64,000 bases of DNA from Pocillopora verrucosa. Taxonomy: Eukaryota > Cnidaria > Anthozoa > Scleractinia > Pocilloporidae. The position numbers were made by a program, and so were the translations under genes. The notes below the pieces were generated by a model, which had not been told where the DNA came from, ran no database searches, and saw nothing but the letters and a program-made list of their open reading frames with translations. How positions within the stretch are numbered: position 1 is the first letter of the stretch; each line of letters starts with the position of its first letter. Positions 46,790-60,099 of the stretch are shown piece after piece. The DNA lies in assembly GCF_036669915.1 (NCBI RefSeq), contig NC_089318.1:8336849-8400848 (forward strand), given 5' to 3'.

Positions 46790-46795
46790 AATAAA
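46790..46795 (+). promoter_or_regulatory. Polyadenylation signal AATAAA of gene A
   Basis: AATAAA lies 20 bp after the stop codon of gene A. A second AATAAA occurs near 46,817. Confidence 0.6.
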
Positions 46796-46829
46796 TGAAT
46801 ACAGATGGTAAGCAAATAAATGATTGGGG

Positions 46830-49800
46830 AAAATAGTGATGGAGTAGACAATAAGGCCGTCAATGAAGGAAAAAAACTTGACTGAAAGAAAATATGTCGT
46901 TGACTAAGCTCAATTTCTTTTCAAGTACTCACAGGCATGTTATGGATGTAGGCGTTTCCTATGTGACTCACCTCTTCAAAACAGTATACTTTTTCTTATG
47001 TTTTTTTCTCTTCTCTTCTCTTGAATTCTATGTCAAAACGACTAAGTTGATCACACTTGATTTCTGCACAGGAATATCCAAGAAAATTATGTCCTTTTTT
47101 AGTTTAGAGACCTCTTAGCTCTCATTTAGGGGAGTACTCTCATGCCCAATTTACGATCAGGAAAAACTCCTCCATTTCCTAATTTTCTCACGATTAATTC
47201 CCTATTCTTTCAACTGATTGTACTTTGCGTGCTCTGCACCTCGTTTATAATTCGGAAATTCATTTGGAGGGCGCTTAGCTCGGAAATTTATTGAGTGCGC
47301 CTGTTATTCTTCAACTTTTCTCTCTTTAACTGCAAATTTTTTTCAAAAAAGCATTTTTACTCAAATTTCAGTTTTCTCTAGTTTTGAGTTTAATGCTGCA
47401 AACCGTGGGTAAATAATTAGGCATGAACAGTTTAATTTTTTTCCGTCGAGGTTTCTGTTTTTTTAGCTTTAGTGTTCAGGTTTTGCTTTTGGTCTGCATT
47501 TTTTTGGTTTATTTATTTATTTATTTTTTGGCTTTATTTGCTTTTGATTTTGCAGGCAACCCGTCCATAAATGTTACGTTTGGCTTTCCCTGCCAGCTGC
47601 ATCGAGTTTGATATGCAGTTGCATCGAAGAAGGCTAACATTTGATTATAGTCCTTCTTAGTTTTAGTCTGAAGTAAGGATCGTTATCTTCGCACAGAATT
47701 GTAGTGACCCGTTTTAGTTAATACATTTGACTTGTATCAATTTTCTGAAGTCATTTGAGTAGAATTCCCGTTGGTACATTAGCGAGGTAAAGTGCTCTTT
47801 GCTTTTCCTCGTTAGAGGAAATATTTACGGTGAAGTTGTTTTCCTTCGGAACACTCATCACTATTTGAATAAAATAAAACTTCGTCGTATGTCACTTTGT
47901 TTTAGGATTTACATCTTATAATCAGGCGGACCATGTCTCTTTCCATCACCTTCATTGTGGATCCGTGTATCATATCAAAGTAGCACTTGATAGCCCCCCA
48001 GAAACAGGTACGTTTGGTGGAACGGGTATTGCAACGTAATTCAAGTTGAGGACTAAAATGATCTTAATCTTGGATTCACAGAGAAAAGCTTGAAAATGTT
48101 ACCTTAAGTTACTTGAATAAAGTCTGTAAACAAAAAGAAAAAAAAGGTCAAGTTTATTCAACGAAGAGACTTGAATGGAAAAATGAGAAGAAATGATAGC
48201 CACTATTCAACCTATCTCTTCCATTCCAACTGGTGTACAGTATTATATATATGATAGTGACTACAATATAAGTGAAATACATACAACAGTGTTGCCGCAA
48301 CGTTGTCGAGCGGTTTGTTAGTCTCCAATCTTTGCGCTGTTTACCATATTTTTAAAAATAGTTTTCGTGCCAATTAATTAAAATTCAGAATTTTTCTTTG
48401 TGTTTCTGTATGTCGTTTCGTATAAGTATCCAAACCGTCAGGTATGTTCTTGCTATTCTTTCTTCTTTTGATTTTCATTCACCGCTGGTTATGTAACTAA
48501 AAATTTGAGAGTTTATTGGTATATTCGCTACAAGTGTAGATTCAGAGGCCTGTAGCTCCAGACATCGTGGACAAATGATCAAACGATTTTCATATTTAAA
48601 CGGCATGCTATTCATATCAAAAAAAAATTTACCCACAATTCCTCTGGCTCGGCGCCAATCATCTTGTCCGTTCCAGCAAAACAACTACTCCTGCGTATTT
48701 CGCTTTGCTATATTGCCAGACCTGATATTATGCGCCAAGCCCTAATAAAAACCACTCCCTGTTTACGCAAGCATTCGCACGAATCGTTAATGCTAATGTC
48801 ATCAGCCTATAAAGTCATTAGTAAATCATATGACCATGGACTTATCAAATGTTTTATAATACATCTCGTGCAGTACCATTCTATCGACGGTATGTCGATA
48901 GAACCTCCTACTTATTAGTATGCGGTCTTCTCTCAGATACAAAATAACTGCACGTATTTTTTTCGTATTCTAATTTCCAAAGTTCTCAAAAGAATCATTG
49001 TTATGGCATGTATGGCGACAAAATTTTCCAAGAATGTCTTTGAGGTCTCTAAATAAACTCGTAGTCATGTTTAAATGGGTCTAAAATCACTCTCTTTCGG
49101 CTCTTGATTTGAAATCCGTAATTCACTGCTGACCGTTTTTTAACCATTACGTAAACATCGCATCTGTGTACCCGGGTAAAACATTCCTTTATACTTGAGA
49201 GAGTATTAAACAGAAACCTATTTAAATCTCAGCTTAATTTACCTCTTAAACTACTCGGTACAGTACGTTTCTTGACAAGGTCGTTTCAGTTAGGAGATGA
49301 ATGATATGCAAGCAAAAATATGACACTGTTTCCTTTACAGTTGTCTTTCGTATCTTGGCTTACCAGTTCGGCCGCTTGCCTTTGCCTTGTTGCAGCAGCA
49401 GTCAGGCTTTCTCAAGAATTTTCCTCCAAACCTTTAAAACCTCTCTCGAGAATATTTGAGCGTTTGTTGTTTCTCTGTCTGGCATCGGTCAACAGCAGTA
49501 ATCATTACACGAAAGCTATCATGGTCGTAATCTCACCTGTGTTTCCTACGAACTGTTGCATAAAATCCTGCGAGAATTTTATTAAGGGCCTCCGGTTTAT
49601 ACTTTCAAATCCGTTTACGTAAGCCAGACTTTTAGCTAGTTGTTACACCTTTGTGGGGTATTTTTTTTGCATCCTCCCTCAAACTCTTAATTAAAACGTT
49701 GTTACTTATTCCTCACCTGTCCGCCACTTTTTTTTTTATTGAACTTCCGCGACTTAACTGTCAATAGAGTTAGCTTCAACTTTTTGCCCTTCATTTTCAA

Positions 49801-50294
49801 CTTTATTTACTGTTTTGGATTAATTGACCTGTTCTTGGCCAACGTGCATACTATCATTTTTGCATGTGTATTATTAGGTCTGAAATCCTATGCGTCATTT
49901 CAAAATCGAAGGAGCGCGCAGCGCGAGTTTGATTTGATATCGCAAGCATGATCCAAACCAAAACTGCATGACACGAAGTCTAATTACCATTTTATTAGAA
50001 CAATTTTGAAATCGCAAAATTCGGTTGCTCAAATTTTTTTAGGATGATCCACTCTTGTGAAGAGTTGCAAAAGTTGTCTTTCATTTTCTTATAATTTGAT
50101 TCGTTACTTTAAACAAGCTTCAAAAGCGATTGGTTGTTATGTTTTTTAGTACAATTTTCTCATTTACTGAGAAAATTATTCGATCTAGAGCAAAAAAAAA
50201 AAAAAATGGTGGGATTTATAAATAAATCGCACTGGTAAGAGCCAATTAGGTTGCAAAGATCACCAGTGATTTTAAAATGGACGTAATAATTGTT
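46830..50294. other. Intergenic space between the convergent genes A and B
   Basis: About 3.5 kb of AT-rich sequence with pyrimidine-rich tracts (47,005-47,030, 47,455-47,550). No exon is recognised. A short hairpin-like repeat remnant containing GGAGCGCGCAGCGCGAG lies near 49,910. The hydrophobic frame at 47,423-47,611 comes from T-rich low-complexity sequence. Confidence 0.45.
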
Positions 50295-53200
50295 TCACTG
50301 AATGAAAATGTATCCCATAGTTTTGATACTTTTTTCTCCATTGTCTGGTTCATAATACGCCACGTTACCACACGTACCATTGACACTAAGGAAACCACCA
50401 ATACCAAACCCGACTCCGGAATCGCTCGTCCAACAGTCGATTTCGTTGTTGCTAATAATACCGATTCGTGCTTTGGAGCAGTTGCTTTCCTTCATCACAT
50501 TGAATCCTTCCTTGTTGCAGTTAAGTTGCAAAGACCCTTCGGAACCAAGCAGTGATTTCCATGTTTCACGGCCTAATGAGGTGGGTCGGTACTGCTGATC
50601 AGCAATCAGTGAGTGGAGCGAGTCAGCGGACTGGTTTACAGCGATGAAATGCAAAGTATCTTCACCAGGGATCCTCATACCAAGACAGATCTTTAGGAAA
50701 GGTGTGTTCCAGTATGTTGGTAACTTAGTCTCTTCAGTGTCAAATCCTGTCTCTCCACCGGTTAAATTGTATGCTTCTTTGTTTGTCCAAAGAGCAGAGT
50801 CAAAGTGAAACGTTTTCTGTTAAAAAAAAAAAATGTTAAAATATTGATAAAGACAGAAATATGTCAAATGGATTTGAGCAACTGAATGTGATTTATGTAA
50901 TATATTTGTAACTGCTTGTTTCAAAGAAACATGCATGGGGTTCTAAGATTCTGATTCATAGTTCTTTCTTATGAAATTTTTTAAAGTGATGGCACGTTTT
51001 ATATAAGAGAAAAAAAGGACGAGTAGAATTTTTTAAAGTGATGGCACGTTTTATATAAGAGAAAAAAAGGACGGTAGAGGTTGTAGAACGTGGTAACGAG
51101 TGTGAAACTGCGGTGAACATCGGGGCTGTTATCGATTGAGAGCGAGTTCCGTGTTCGCCGAACTCGAGCAAGTGAGATTTGAAGTGATAGAAGACTTTCC
51201 CGTGATCTTGTGAATGACGTTGATGATTATAATTATTAGCACCTTTTTTCCGTCAATTTTCATGACTAGTGTCCAGCCCCCTCCGCCACATGATCCTAAG
51301 CTGGTATCGTTTAGGACGCAGAATGCGCGGATCTCTTCAGATCCAACGCGCAGCATAAAGGCTTTGTTTTCTCTGGAACTTAAATAATCAAAAAGATTGT
51401 GTCAGCTTGGAATCACGCCATTCATATGACGAAACCTGAAATTTAAGTTTTTGTCTATTTTGAGCTCTTTTGCATTTACTTCTTATAACTGAATAACACA
51501 AGACAGAAATTGGAAGTGTAGGAATGAAAATGGAGGAGTATGCGTTGTCTAGGTTTTGAGACTAGGAACAACAATAATAAAAATAGTGTTAAAAATTGTT
51601 CATGAAATGATAATGAATGCCTTAGAAGCTACATACTAGTTTGACGCGTAAATTTCCTTTGCTGATGAAAAATTTGAAGCTGAAAGAAAAAAAAAAGACA
51701 CAATGATTACTTTTGGCTCATTCACAATCGTCGAAATATAGTTAGGCAAGAAATCAAAGAAAAAATGTAATCCATTTGTTGCTTGTCTCGAAACCTCAAA
51801 GGCTTATTCCCTTTTATTGAAAAAAAATAATGGTGCTGTTCTACAACTGTCTCTTCCTACTAGTAACCGTCATAGTAATTCTTATGAATTGCAGGGTGGA
51901 GGACCTGAACAGACTAAAAGTCCAGCACCCTAACCACTCGGCCATGCACGAAGATGGCATTCGTGTTACATAAAACCACGCCTCAAACCTTGGCAGCTCT
52001 TTCCTTCTCCTTGGTATCCATGTTTACAAATGCATTTGAAAGAACCATCGGTATTAATGCAATCAGCATGAACATCACAGTCGTGTTCTCTAGAATAGCA
52101 TTCGTCCACATCTGAGAAGAGGAATGTAATGAAACCTTAAATAGGCGGACTAATTTCTCCACTTTTATCTCGCATTCGACTAGAACGAACCTATATTTAG
52201 TGGACCACTCTATTGAGAAGACACTGCAGCGATTACTTTGGCGAGCACCCAAGAAAAGTTTCCCTGGCCGTCTAGCATTTAAAAATGTATTGTTATGTTT
52301 GTTATACAAGTCTGTTATGTATTTGAAACAGGCATGTGACAACTTAATCTGGAAAAGCTCATGTCTTTTACGTAGTAATTTTATGCTCTCGATTTGATAA
52401 ACATTTCTACTTGCACGCGACGAACCAAACCGAACTTCTTCCTGATTGATCTTTTAGTCGATCGCAAAAAAAACCGAAATTATCAACATATCGTCAAGAT
52501 CTTTACAGAATAACAACAAATAAAGAGCGAATCATAACTTAGAAAGGAATAGACTTCATATCGGGAAAGGTTTATCTTCTATAAGTTGCAATTATACTTA
52601 GCAAAATTTCGCATATGAGATGTTCCAAGTGATCTCTAATTCACACACAATATGCCTGGACTCAGGCTGAGGTTATAACTGAATGCTCACCTTCCCTGCA
52701 GTTTACTCCAGTGAATCCCTTAGGGCACAAACAGCGATATCCTCTCTCTGTAAATCCAGTTTGACAGGTGGCATTATTACTACAAGGGCTACTAGAGCAT
52801 CTGCTCTGTATAAGGGAAGATAAAAAAGAATTTAAAAAATTATGGGTGTTTACTAATTGGTTGCGATGTCTTCAATTATATCTAACAACCAGTGGGATTT
52901 AGATCGTCTTTTTCTAGAGTGAATGCATAAAAACTTTTAAAACAATTTAGAAGAGGCTCCACGCCCCAATTATGCATCATTGCCATCCGTTAATACTTAA
53001 AACCGCTGGCGAAACATATATCTCTGTTCTATGGGCAATTTTCTTAACCTTGAAATAGGATGAATTCGATCCATTAGATTTGTTTCTAGATTTAGAATTT
53101 GTCCTTTACGATATTGATTGACAATGGTTAGTTGACAAAAGATTGAAAGGAACAGAAGAAATCATGTTCTAAGTTTAGCTCATAAGCTCAGAATTTGCTC

Positions 53201-53511
53201 GTTGTAGAAAGTCATCATAAACGTTAATCTTCAAAAGAGAAGACCTCATACCTCGGCGGCCTGGTATACGTAATCTGTGTCTGTCTTCAGGTCTCTTTCA
53301 TGCCCTTCGTGTGTAGCACTATTTAATTCGCATCTTTGATTTCCACTATCACTTCTGGTCATAATGTTATAACTGAAACAGTTGTTTTCTATGAAGCACT
53401 GTATCTCGCATATTTCTTGGTCCTCTACGTTAGCGATACGTAAGACGTGATTCGAAAGGCGTTTGCCCTTGTACCTTCTGGTCGCTGTAAACTCCAAATT
53501 GCGGCATGGCT
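50295..53511 (-). CDS. Secreted PAN/apple - EGF - fibrinogen-like protein (gene B)
   Basis: Exons 53,511-53,252, 52,805-52,691, 52,111-51,989, 51,679-51,637, 51,378-51,243 and 50,816-50,295 join in phase (about 400 codons). The signal-peptide exon upstream was not identified. Order: PAN (PCRNLEFTATRRYKGKRLS, CEIQCFIENNCFSYN), EGF (SRCSSSPCSNNATCQTGFTE), calcium-binding EGF (DVDECYSREHDCDVHADC), a short linker exon (SAKEIYASN), then a fibrinogen/intelectin-like domain (GSCGGGGWTLVMKIDGKK, LWTNKEAYNLTGGETGFD, CNKEGFN, ARIGIISNNEIDC, GVGFGIGG, CGNVAYY, ending MGYIFIQ). PAN and calcium-EGF exons have the same lengths as in gene A (260 and 123 nt). B lacks the second DIDEC exon of A. No stop or frame break is present. 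Extracellular; role in matrix, adhesion or recognition is inferred. Confidence 0.88.
50975..51072. repeat. Tandem duplication of a 52-bp unit
   Basis: Two copies starting at 50,975 and 51,027, sharing TTAAAGTGATGGCACGTTTT and a following AAGAGAAAAAAAGGACG block without mismatches. It lies in the last intron of gene B; perfect identity implies a recent event. Confidence 0.85.
51888..51950 (-). repeat. tRNA-derived SINE or tRNA pseudogene remnant
   Basis: On the minus strand the sequence CATGGCCGAGTGGTTA (A-box and D-arm of a Leu/Ser-type tRNA) is followed by GGGTGCTGGACTTTTAGTC (anticodon-arm-like) and a degraded B-box (GTTCAGGTCC). The arms are not intact enough for a working tRNA. It lies in the intron between exons 3 and 4 of gene B. 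Confidence 0.5.
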
Positions 53512-53519
53512 CTGAGGAA

Positions 53520-55240
53520 GGATATTGAAGGAGCAAATAAAGTTTTAGGGAAGCAATCACTTGAGATGATATTTTTGTGGGTATGCAAACCACACACGAA
53601 GCTAGTATGCAGTTAAGACAGATCAGAGAAAATCACTCGCCACAAAAATCTTATTCAAACCGACCAGCAGTATTTTGACACAAATTTTCCTTCAGCGGTA
53701 GTTTGACTTTTTTTTTTCTGCCAGAGTTTACGCGCCAATTCTCCTACCAAACCATGGGTAATAAAAAAAAAACAAAAAGCAAAACAAAACAAAACAATTT
53801 GATAACTGAAATTCGCAGTACTACCCCAATTCCGAATAACTTTTTTCGATGTGAATAGAATCTGATTTTTTACAAATTCGTGTTTGTCTTTTTTTTCCCT
53901 GAAGATTTCATGTGAACAATTTTTTTTATTCCGGGTCAATGTTAAAACTCAGCATTATAGAGAAATGTTCCGCAGTTTTTCAACATTTTGTGCTGGAGAC
54001 ATCTTCCAAACGGATCGTTATTATTGTATTGTATCATGAGTATGATATGAACAATTTTCCCCGCTTTCATTGGTCGTGCAATATAATTTAGGACAGAACT
54101 TACTTACTGACTGGATTTGATCAAATTTTTAACTGTTATGGTTGTCTATAAAAAAATTTTTTAACAAGCTGCAGTAAAGCTTCTTTCTGTTGATTGATTG
54201 AGTTCTGCTGAGTTCTCGTCGTCGATTTTTCGATCTTGCATAGTTAGCACAAAATAATCAATTTCAAACCTGTGAAGCCATTTGTTCCATGTATCAAAGG
54301 TAAACAAAGTAATAGAGAACATATTTCGCGCTGGAAATACATGACTCATATAGAGGGAAGAAAAGACACGATTCCAGCACAAGTCTCAGACAAGCTTTTC
54401 CCCTTGTGGTTATAATTGATAACAGATGATTTGAAAATTTGTTGTTTTTTTTTTTTTATCTTCCCTTTCAGTCTAGCTGCACAGCATGGATTCGTGATTA
54501 ACGAAATCTTTTCTGCGCATAGCTTATCGAAGTTTTGGTATTGGGAACTATTGGGTTGATTGAACTTTAAAAATCGGTTATAAGTTAAGGTAGAGTCCCC
54601 TTTTATTTTACGTAAATAGCAGAGACAGATGTATCTTTTTTCCTCCTCATTATTTTTTTTATGCTTTAAAAACGTAATTTATTCTCCATCAATTCGTCAT
54701 TTTTTTCTGTTTACTTTTATCACCTCTTAGTTTTGGTTTCTATGACTGGAATAACAAAGAATGATATTTCTTTCTCTACGAGAGATTCTTTCGTTTATTA
54801 GTGACTCTAAGCACCAAGGCTCTTCTCTGGCATTGTTTAGCAGAATGAGTTGACCCATCAAGGCTGAAAATTAACACTCTAAAATATTGATGAAATTGTG
54901 AACTTTTCAAAAATTTAGTCCTTCGAAAGCTTTCTTGATAACTAATAACGTCTTCCTGGAGCCTTTAGCAAATTTTACCTTATATCTTTAATAATGCTGA
55001 GAAATAAAATGTATGTTCAAAGTTGGGAAAACACAGAAATTCGGGTAGTGCTGTGTCCAGGTTGTTGTTGTATATGCTTTACTTCCAGTGGGGAAGTAAA
55101 TGAGAAGAACACCAAAGTTTAAGATATAAATAGTTTCAGTTTAGGTACACAGTTTAGCCCGTGGATCGAAAAACGCCTATCTTTTGAGAACCTGACGAAA
55201 CCATGTATATTGGGACTGCCTCAGGTTTAATAGTGCAAAC
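53520..55240. other. Upstream region of gene B, nothing recognised
   Basis: Should contain the promoter and signal-peptide exon of gene B. Minus-strand frames at 53,655-53,939 and 54,161-54,382 do not look like a signal exon with a fitting phase-1 donor. Confidence 0.4.
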
Positions 55241-55244
55241 TGTT

Positions 55245-55725
55245 TTAATATTCATATTGATGGAAAACCAACTGACAGGGTTCACGAGTTTACTTACTTA
55301 GGCGTGGTATTTGACGACTCAGAGTGCCAATGCTGTTTACATCTGGTTAATTAAACTAATTCTAGATTACAGTGATACACTGTGGGGTTTCTGCGTTTAT
55401 GAAAGAGTTAGGCATTAGAGGCTTTGAAGAAGAGGGCAGGTGGAACTGTTACTAAAACAATTTGCAGCGGTCTTGCCACGGAGATTCTTGGGTGGCCTGC
55501 GATGGGAGGAAGACGCCAGGAGCATATTTTCAGCCTGTAAAGAATTGTATTTTAGGGCGTTTTCTCTCAATACTTTGAGAACTATTTTACTTTTAACAAT
55601 AATATTCACAGGCGTGTAACCAGACAGCATGATCTGCTACAATAACCTGCTGTCAAAACGGAAATTGGAGAGAGATATTTTTATTACCTGGGATGCATTG
55701 CTTTTAAGAATTTCTCTATACGACG
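55245..55725 (+). mobile_element. LINE reverse transcriptase C-terminal remnant
   Basis: Reads IHIDGKPTDRVHEFTYLGVV, then LEALKKRAGGTVTKTI, HIFSL, YFENYFTFNNNIHRRVTRQ and VKTEIGERYFYYLGCIAF. These are ordered blocks of a non-LTR ORF2 C-terminus, broken by stops, with the middle shortened around 55,325-55,400. Confidence 0.7.
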
Positions 55726-55729
55726 ATAT

Positions 55730-57010
55730 ATTGTGTAAACATTGAGTTAATGCATACAGTTTTAATTTCACGTTCATGCAAACATTGTTATTGTGAAACT
55801 TTTCTCTCTGGGCTCCTATCAATAACTCCAATCAATTGCCTTCAAGTATCTGAAAGGACCATCCTGGCCCTAAAATTAAATAAAGAAGTCTATCTTTCTG
55901 TGTCTATCTGTTAGATATAATTGAAACCTTCTAAAAATTAGAATAAAATTATACTCTATGCGTTTAAAGGAGTCGAAGACATCACGTCATTTCCAAATAT
56001 ACAAACAAAGAGAAACCAATTTATTTTCTTACTAAAACATTGTAACCCGAACAGCGAAGAAAATCCACGAAACTGGAAATAACTAGAATCATTTACTATA
56101 GTAACTGATCAAAATACACATCGAAAGTTAAGATCTCCATATTTTATTAAAGTGAAGTGGACCCCTGTGTTGCACCTTCCTCGAATTACCATTGAGTTTA
56201 GTTCAATAAAGTTAATATTTTCAGAGGGGAACAAAATTAGACCATGATGAGGTATTTGTTTTAGTAAGCAAGCACTCCGACAAAACATGTCACTTGTTTT
56301 CAGTTAAACAGGCTGTGAAATGTAAAGGGAAAAGCCTAGGAGAGACTTGTATTGAACTTTATTTTTTTATACCCTCTATATTTGTCATGTCTGCCCTGCG
56401 CTCTTGTTTTTCATTTCTTTGGTTATCTTTGATTCCCAAAGTAATGAGCTCTGAAGGTTTGAATTTGATTATATTTTGTTAATGTTCAGCCACATAAGAT
56501 AAGCGAAATCATGAAAACAACTCAACTTTTTAATTGCAAGAACTTAGCTTCGCGATAGCTTGTTAATTGTATGATTGAATAATCCAACGGTAACGTTTTT
56601 CGAAACTGTGGTGCAGATCACTAGTAGTACCGGTCTTTTGTTTGTTAGTTTTTTTTTTAACTAAAATACTACTGGTTACCTTTTTGTATAATTTAAATAG
56701 CGAGCGATTTTTTGGTTTGATTCTGGTTAGCTTTTAGCTTACTTATCTACTTTTCCGTCAGGGAGATATCAAACCCGTAGTAACCCGCAACTGAAAGTGA
56801 TTGTCATCTTCAAACTTCATATGTTTTAATCTCATTAAAAAGCTCCCCAGAGGAAACGTTTTACATGAAGCTGTCTGTGAAATATGACTTAAAACAAGAA
56901 GTCGGAAAAATTGTCTATTGTTTCCTTTTCCTTTCCTTTCCTGTTCTTTTCGTGTCCGCTTCTTTTTGGTTGTTTCTTTCAGTTGTTTAATTGTTTACCA
57001 ACTCTTTTAC
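55730..57010. other. Non-coding stretch, nothing recognised
   Basis: AT-rich sequence. A PAN exon for the EGF relic at 57.0 kb was looked for and not found. Confidence 0.4.
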
Positions 57011-57012
57011 AG

Positions 57013-57127
57013 AAAAGCTGCTCCAGTAGTCATTGTCACTTGAATGCTACCTGTCAAACCGGTGTTTCAGAGAGAGGATATCGCTGTTTGTGTCTCCAGG
57101 GATTAACTGGCATCAATTGCAAAATAG
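57013..57127 (+). pseudogene. Orphan EGF exon of the PAN-EGF-fibrinogen-like family
   Basis: Follows a TTTTACAG acceptor and reads CSSSHCHLNATCQTG, RGYRCLCLQGLTGINC, closely matching the EGF exon of gene B (CSSSPCSNNATCQTG, RGYRCLCPKGFTGVNC) and with the same 115-nt length. All six EGF cysteines are kept. The expected donor is damaged: GTTGAG follows where gene B has GTGAGC. It is on the plus strand, opposite to gene B, with no neighbouring PAN or fibrinogen-like exon in order. Confidence 0.75.
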
Positions 57128-57129
57128 TT

Positions 57130-58670
57130 GAGGAATTTAGCGATAACCACAGCCAGCGGAAGCGTGCTCAGAATTTTCACGTTCCCGATGAAAATAATTT
57201 AATATTCCTGGGTCAATGAAGAGAAGACATTTGACTGTCGTTGCTATAATTGAGGTAGTTGCCTGAGCAGGAAATTGAAAGATAGTAATACTCTGTGGGA
57301 GTTGGACTTCATTCCGAAAAGTAGCCTATCCAGGCATTCAATTGATGACACAGAACGGCATAGGAGACGGTGCGATCATGGAGGCGCAGGAGTGGAAGGG
57401 CGAGAGAGTCTTACACAAACCGAGCCAAACCTCAGTCGTTTCTTCACTCCTCTGTTACTATAGCGCTGTTTATTATCGCAATAGCATTCCTGATTGCACT
57501 CAAAAATGAATCTGGAAAACATACAGAATAAGAAAGATGAGGGACTTGTTCTGTATCAGAATATAATTATTGAAAGAAATACCGCCTATATTAAAGATAC
57601 TTTAAATGTCTAAAGACAACGAAATTCTTCAATTCTGAAAAAGGAACTTTCCATGCCCGTGAAACGCCCTTTAAAGGACTTCTAGTACTCCTCTTCTATT
57701 ACTAGCTAGTGATTACATTCTAATCACTAGCTTGCAAGCTTTCCTTTAGAGCAAGGAAGTACTTGTAAAGTGCATTATTCATCCAGTTCTAAAAGAGAAT
57801 TTGGTATATGTTTTTGAATTGATAAATATTTAAACAAAAATATTGCAACAACTGAATACATTTTTGTTCAGTGGGACCTCGTCTCAAGAGTACAGCGGAA
57901 CCGTTATCGTCACCTCATTCCTTTTTGATATTGTAAATAAAGTGTTGCTTAGAGTATGAAAGATTATCGTAGCACAAAACACCATATATTATTTAAAAAA
58001 CAAAAAAAATCTCTATCACGTCCAGAAATATTTGCAACCGAAAAGTGTGCAGATGAAGCTTTTTGAGGTCTCAAATCAATTGCTGGAATGCATGAACAGC
58101 TGTGATCGGTTGTGATTCAGTTTAGAACAAGGTGCCAAAAAGTATGAAAGCCCACCCTTGCACATACCTCTGTTGCTGTTTGACACATCCGCGAGATTTT
58201 ATTAAAATTTGACTGAATACGCCCCTCGACCGATTTTTTATTGCATGAATAATGTGTTGTTATACGTTTTTTTGGAGGGAGCTTCGATCACTTTGAATTG
58301 AAAAACTCCTTTCGTTTTGGTTCGATAAAAAGGTATCTAATTTTCGATGTGTATTTTGTTCAGTTACAATGGTAAATGGTTCTAGTTATTTCCGGATTTC
58401 GTGGATTTTCTTCGCTGTTCGGGTTAAAATGTTTTAGTAAGAAAATGATTTTTTTTCGGTTTGTTTGTATGTTTGGAAATGAAGTGATGTTTTCGACTTC
58501 TTTAAAGGCATAGAGTATAATTGTATTCTAACAGACATACACAGAAAGAAAGACTTTTTTATTTAGTTTTAGGGCTAGAGTGATCTTTTCAGATGTTTAC
58601 AAGCAACCTGCTACTGATAGGAAACCTGAGCGAAAAATCTCATATCATCAATGTTTGATGTTATGACTTC
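57130..58670. other. Non-coding stretch, nothing recognised
   Basis: AT-rich. The 57,275-57,463 frame has no family content. Confidence 0.4.
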
Positions 58671-58671
58671 G

Positions 58672-58945
58672 TCTCGGCCCATGAAATAGGGAAAAAAAAT
58701 ATAAAAATGACGAGGCGTATATCCAGCCATCGTGACCGAATACGCCTGGGCTTATTTCAAGAGCGGGGAAAGAAAGCTAACCGTGTTTGTAGCACAACGA
58801 ATCTACGAGAGTCGTATATGTTTTCTTTGTTTTGTCTGTTTTCTGCCGCCCCTGTCTTTCTAGCGCGGGATCAAGACGGGCAATCCCGCGCGGGCAACAT
58901 GAGCCCATCTCGCCCTCTCGCGGAGTAAGCAATCGGAACACAGGG
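58672..58945 (-). repeat. Dispersed repeat, copy 2 (partner at 20.6-20.9 kb)
   Basis: On the minus strand it matches the plus strand of 20,560-20,880 in block order: CCTGTGTTCCGATTGC, GCGCGGGATTGCCCGTCTTG and CATGGGCCGAGAC. Non-coding. Confidence 0.6.
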
Positions 58946-59274
58946 TTCGCTTCATATTGCCCACGGGCGCTACCAGCGATAAAGTAAATGATAATCATGA
59001 TTTCCATGCATTTCGGTACTGACTTACGCACTTACTTAAATAGTCTTACACGCACTTTTAATTAAACGAAGGAAAGAAGCAAACCATGACTGTTTTCATT
59101 GTATGATTAGAACTATTGGAAACATGAGATTTCTGCGGGCTTTTGTCGGCTGGAGAGGAAAATGTTTATTTGTAAGCTGATTATACACTAATTTGAAGAA
59201 GAAACAGTGCAAGTCACATGAATTACCGATGCATGACAAAGAGAACTAAAAAAGTCAAGAGCTCTAACGATTTT

Positions 59275-59402
59275 GAAACCGTGACCTCAGTGGATAACAA
59301 AAAAATCAACTTGAGAGGTTTGGAAACTGACCTTCACTCATGGAGAATTCCGACGGCAAAAGTGTTGTTCTCAATGTGAAAAAGTTTATCGAGTCGCCAA
59401 GG
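59275..59402 (+). pseudogene. Possible decayed PAN-exon tail
   Basis: The segment ending CEKVYRVAK just before a GTGAGA donor at 59,403 parallels the end of the PAN exon of gene A (GCIYRAAK then GTAAAA). Upstream, NKKINLRGLETDLHS sits where intact family members have the C-E-L motif. The exon is frame-shifted, so assignment is tentative. Confidence 0.35.
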
Positions 59403-60099
59403 TGAGAAAAGACAACATTCTCCCTGCTTGAGGTCACCATTTCCATTCTTAAGTAACAGGCCCCTGACCTTTAGATGGGAAAATTAGAAATAAAATACCT
59501 GCAAGCTGGGGTGTCCACATTGATTAATCCTAGACAATGACTATTCATGAAGATCGGCAAGGAGCATGGACATATTTTGCACCTCATCTGACTTACCGTC
59601 ATAAGTCTTAATGGTGTAGGTGTTTCTTACTGCACTCGAGATTTCAGCTTTATATAGATTAGACTCAGAGATCATAATAAATTTCGTCTGTTATCATGAT
59701 TGTGATTTGAAAAGAAATGTACCCAGCCACTGCCGAATTAGTGCATACAAGCAGATGTCCTATTTAAATTTTCGTCGAAAAGCATTTTTTAATTCGCAAG
59801 CTACTTTGTATCTTGTTTTTATCACATCTCTCCAGAATTTATTTGTTCATCTCCCGAAAGCAAACGTGGATGCACAGAGTGATCTAAGCTACACATGATT
59901 ACGATTAAGGCTTACGTTGAGTCTTAAATGAAACATTTAGAACTTGTTAATTTTCAGGTCAATTTCGATGTATTTCATTTGCTAACTCGAGGGATACCAC
60001 GAAACTGAGACTACGGAGTGGGAACATCTTAATAGTAGTTGCATATTATTTTCTACAAGGGAAGCTTCCAATGAAACATTAACTGTGTCCATCACATGT

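Noticed and set aside
47423-47611. Highly hydrophobic short frame
   Set aside because: Produced by T-rich sequence; no homologous pattern, no splice context.
56294-56482. Short frame with a hydrophobic centre, possible signal exon
   Set aside because: No phase-1 donor and no following PAN exon on the plus strand.
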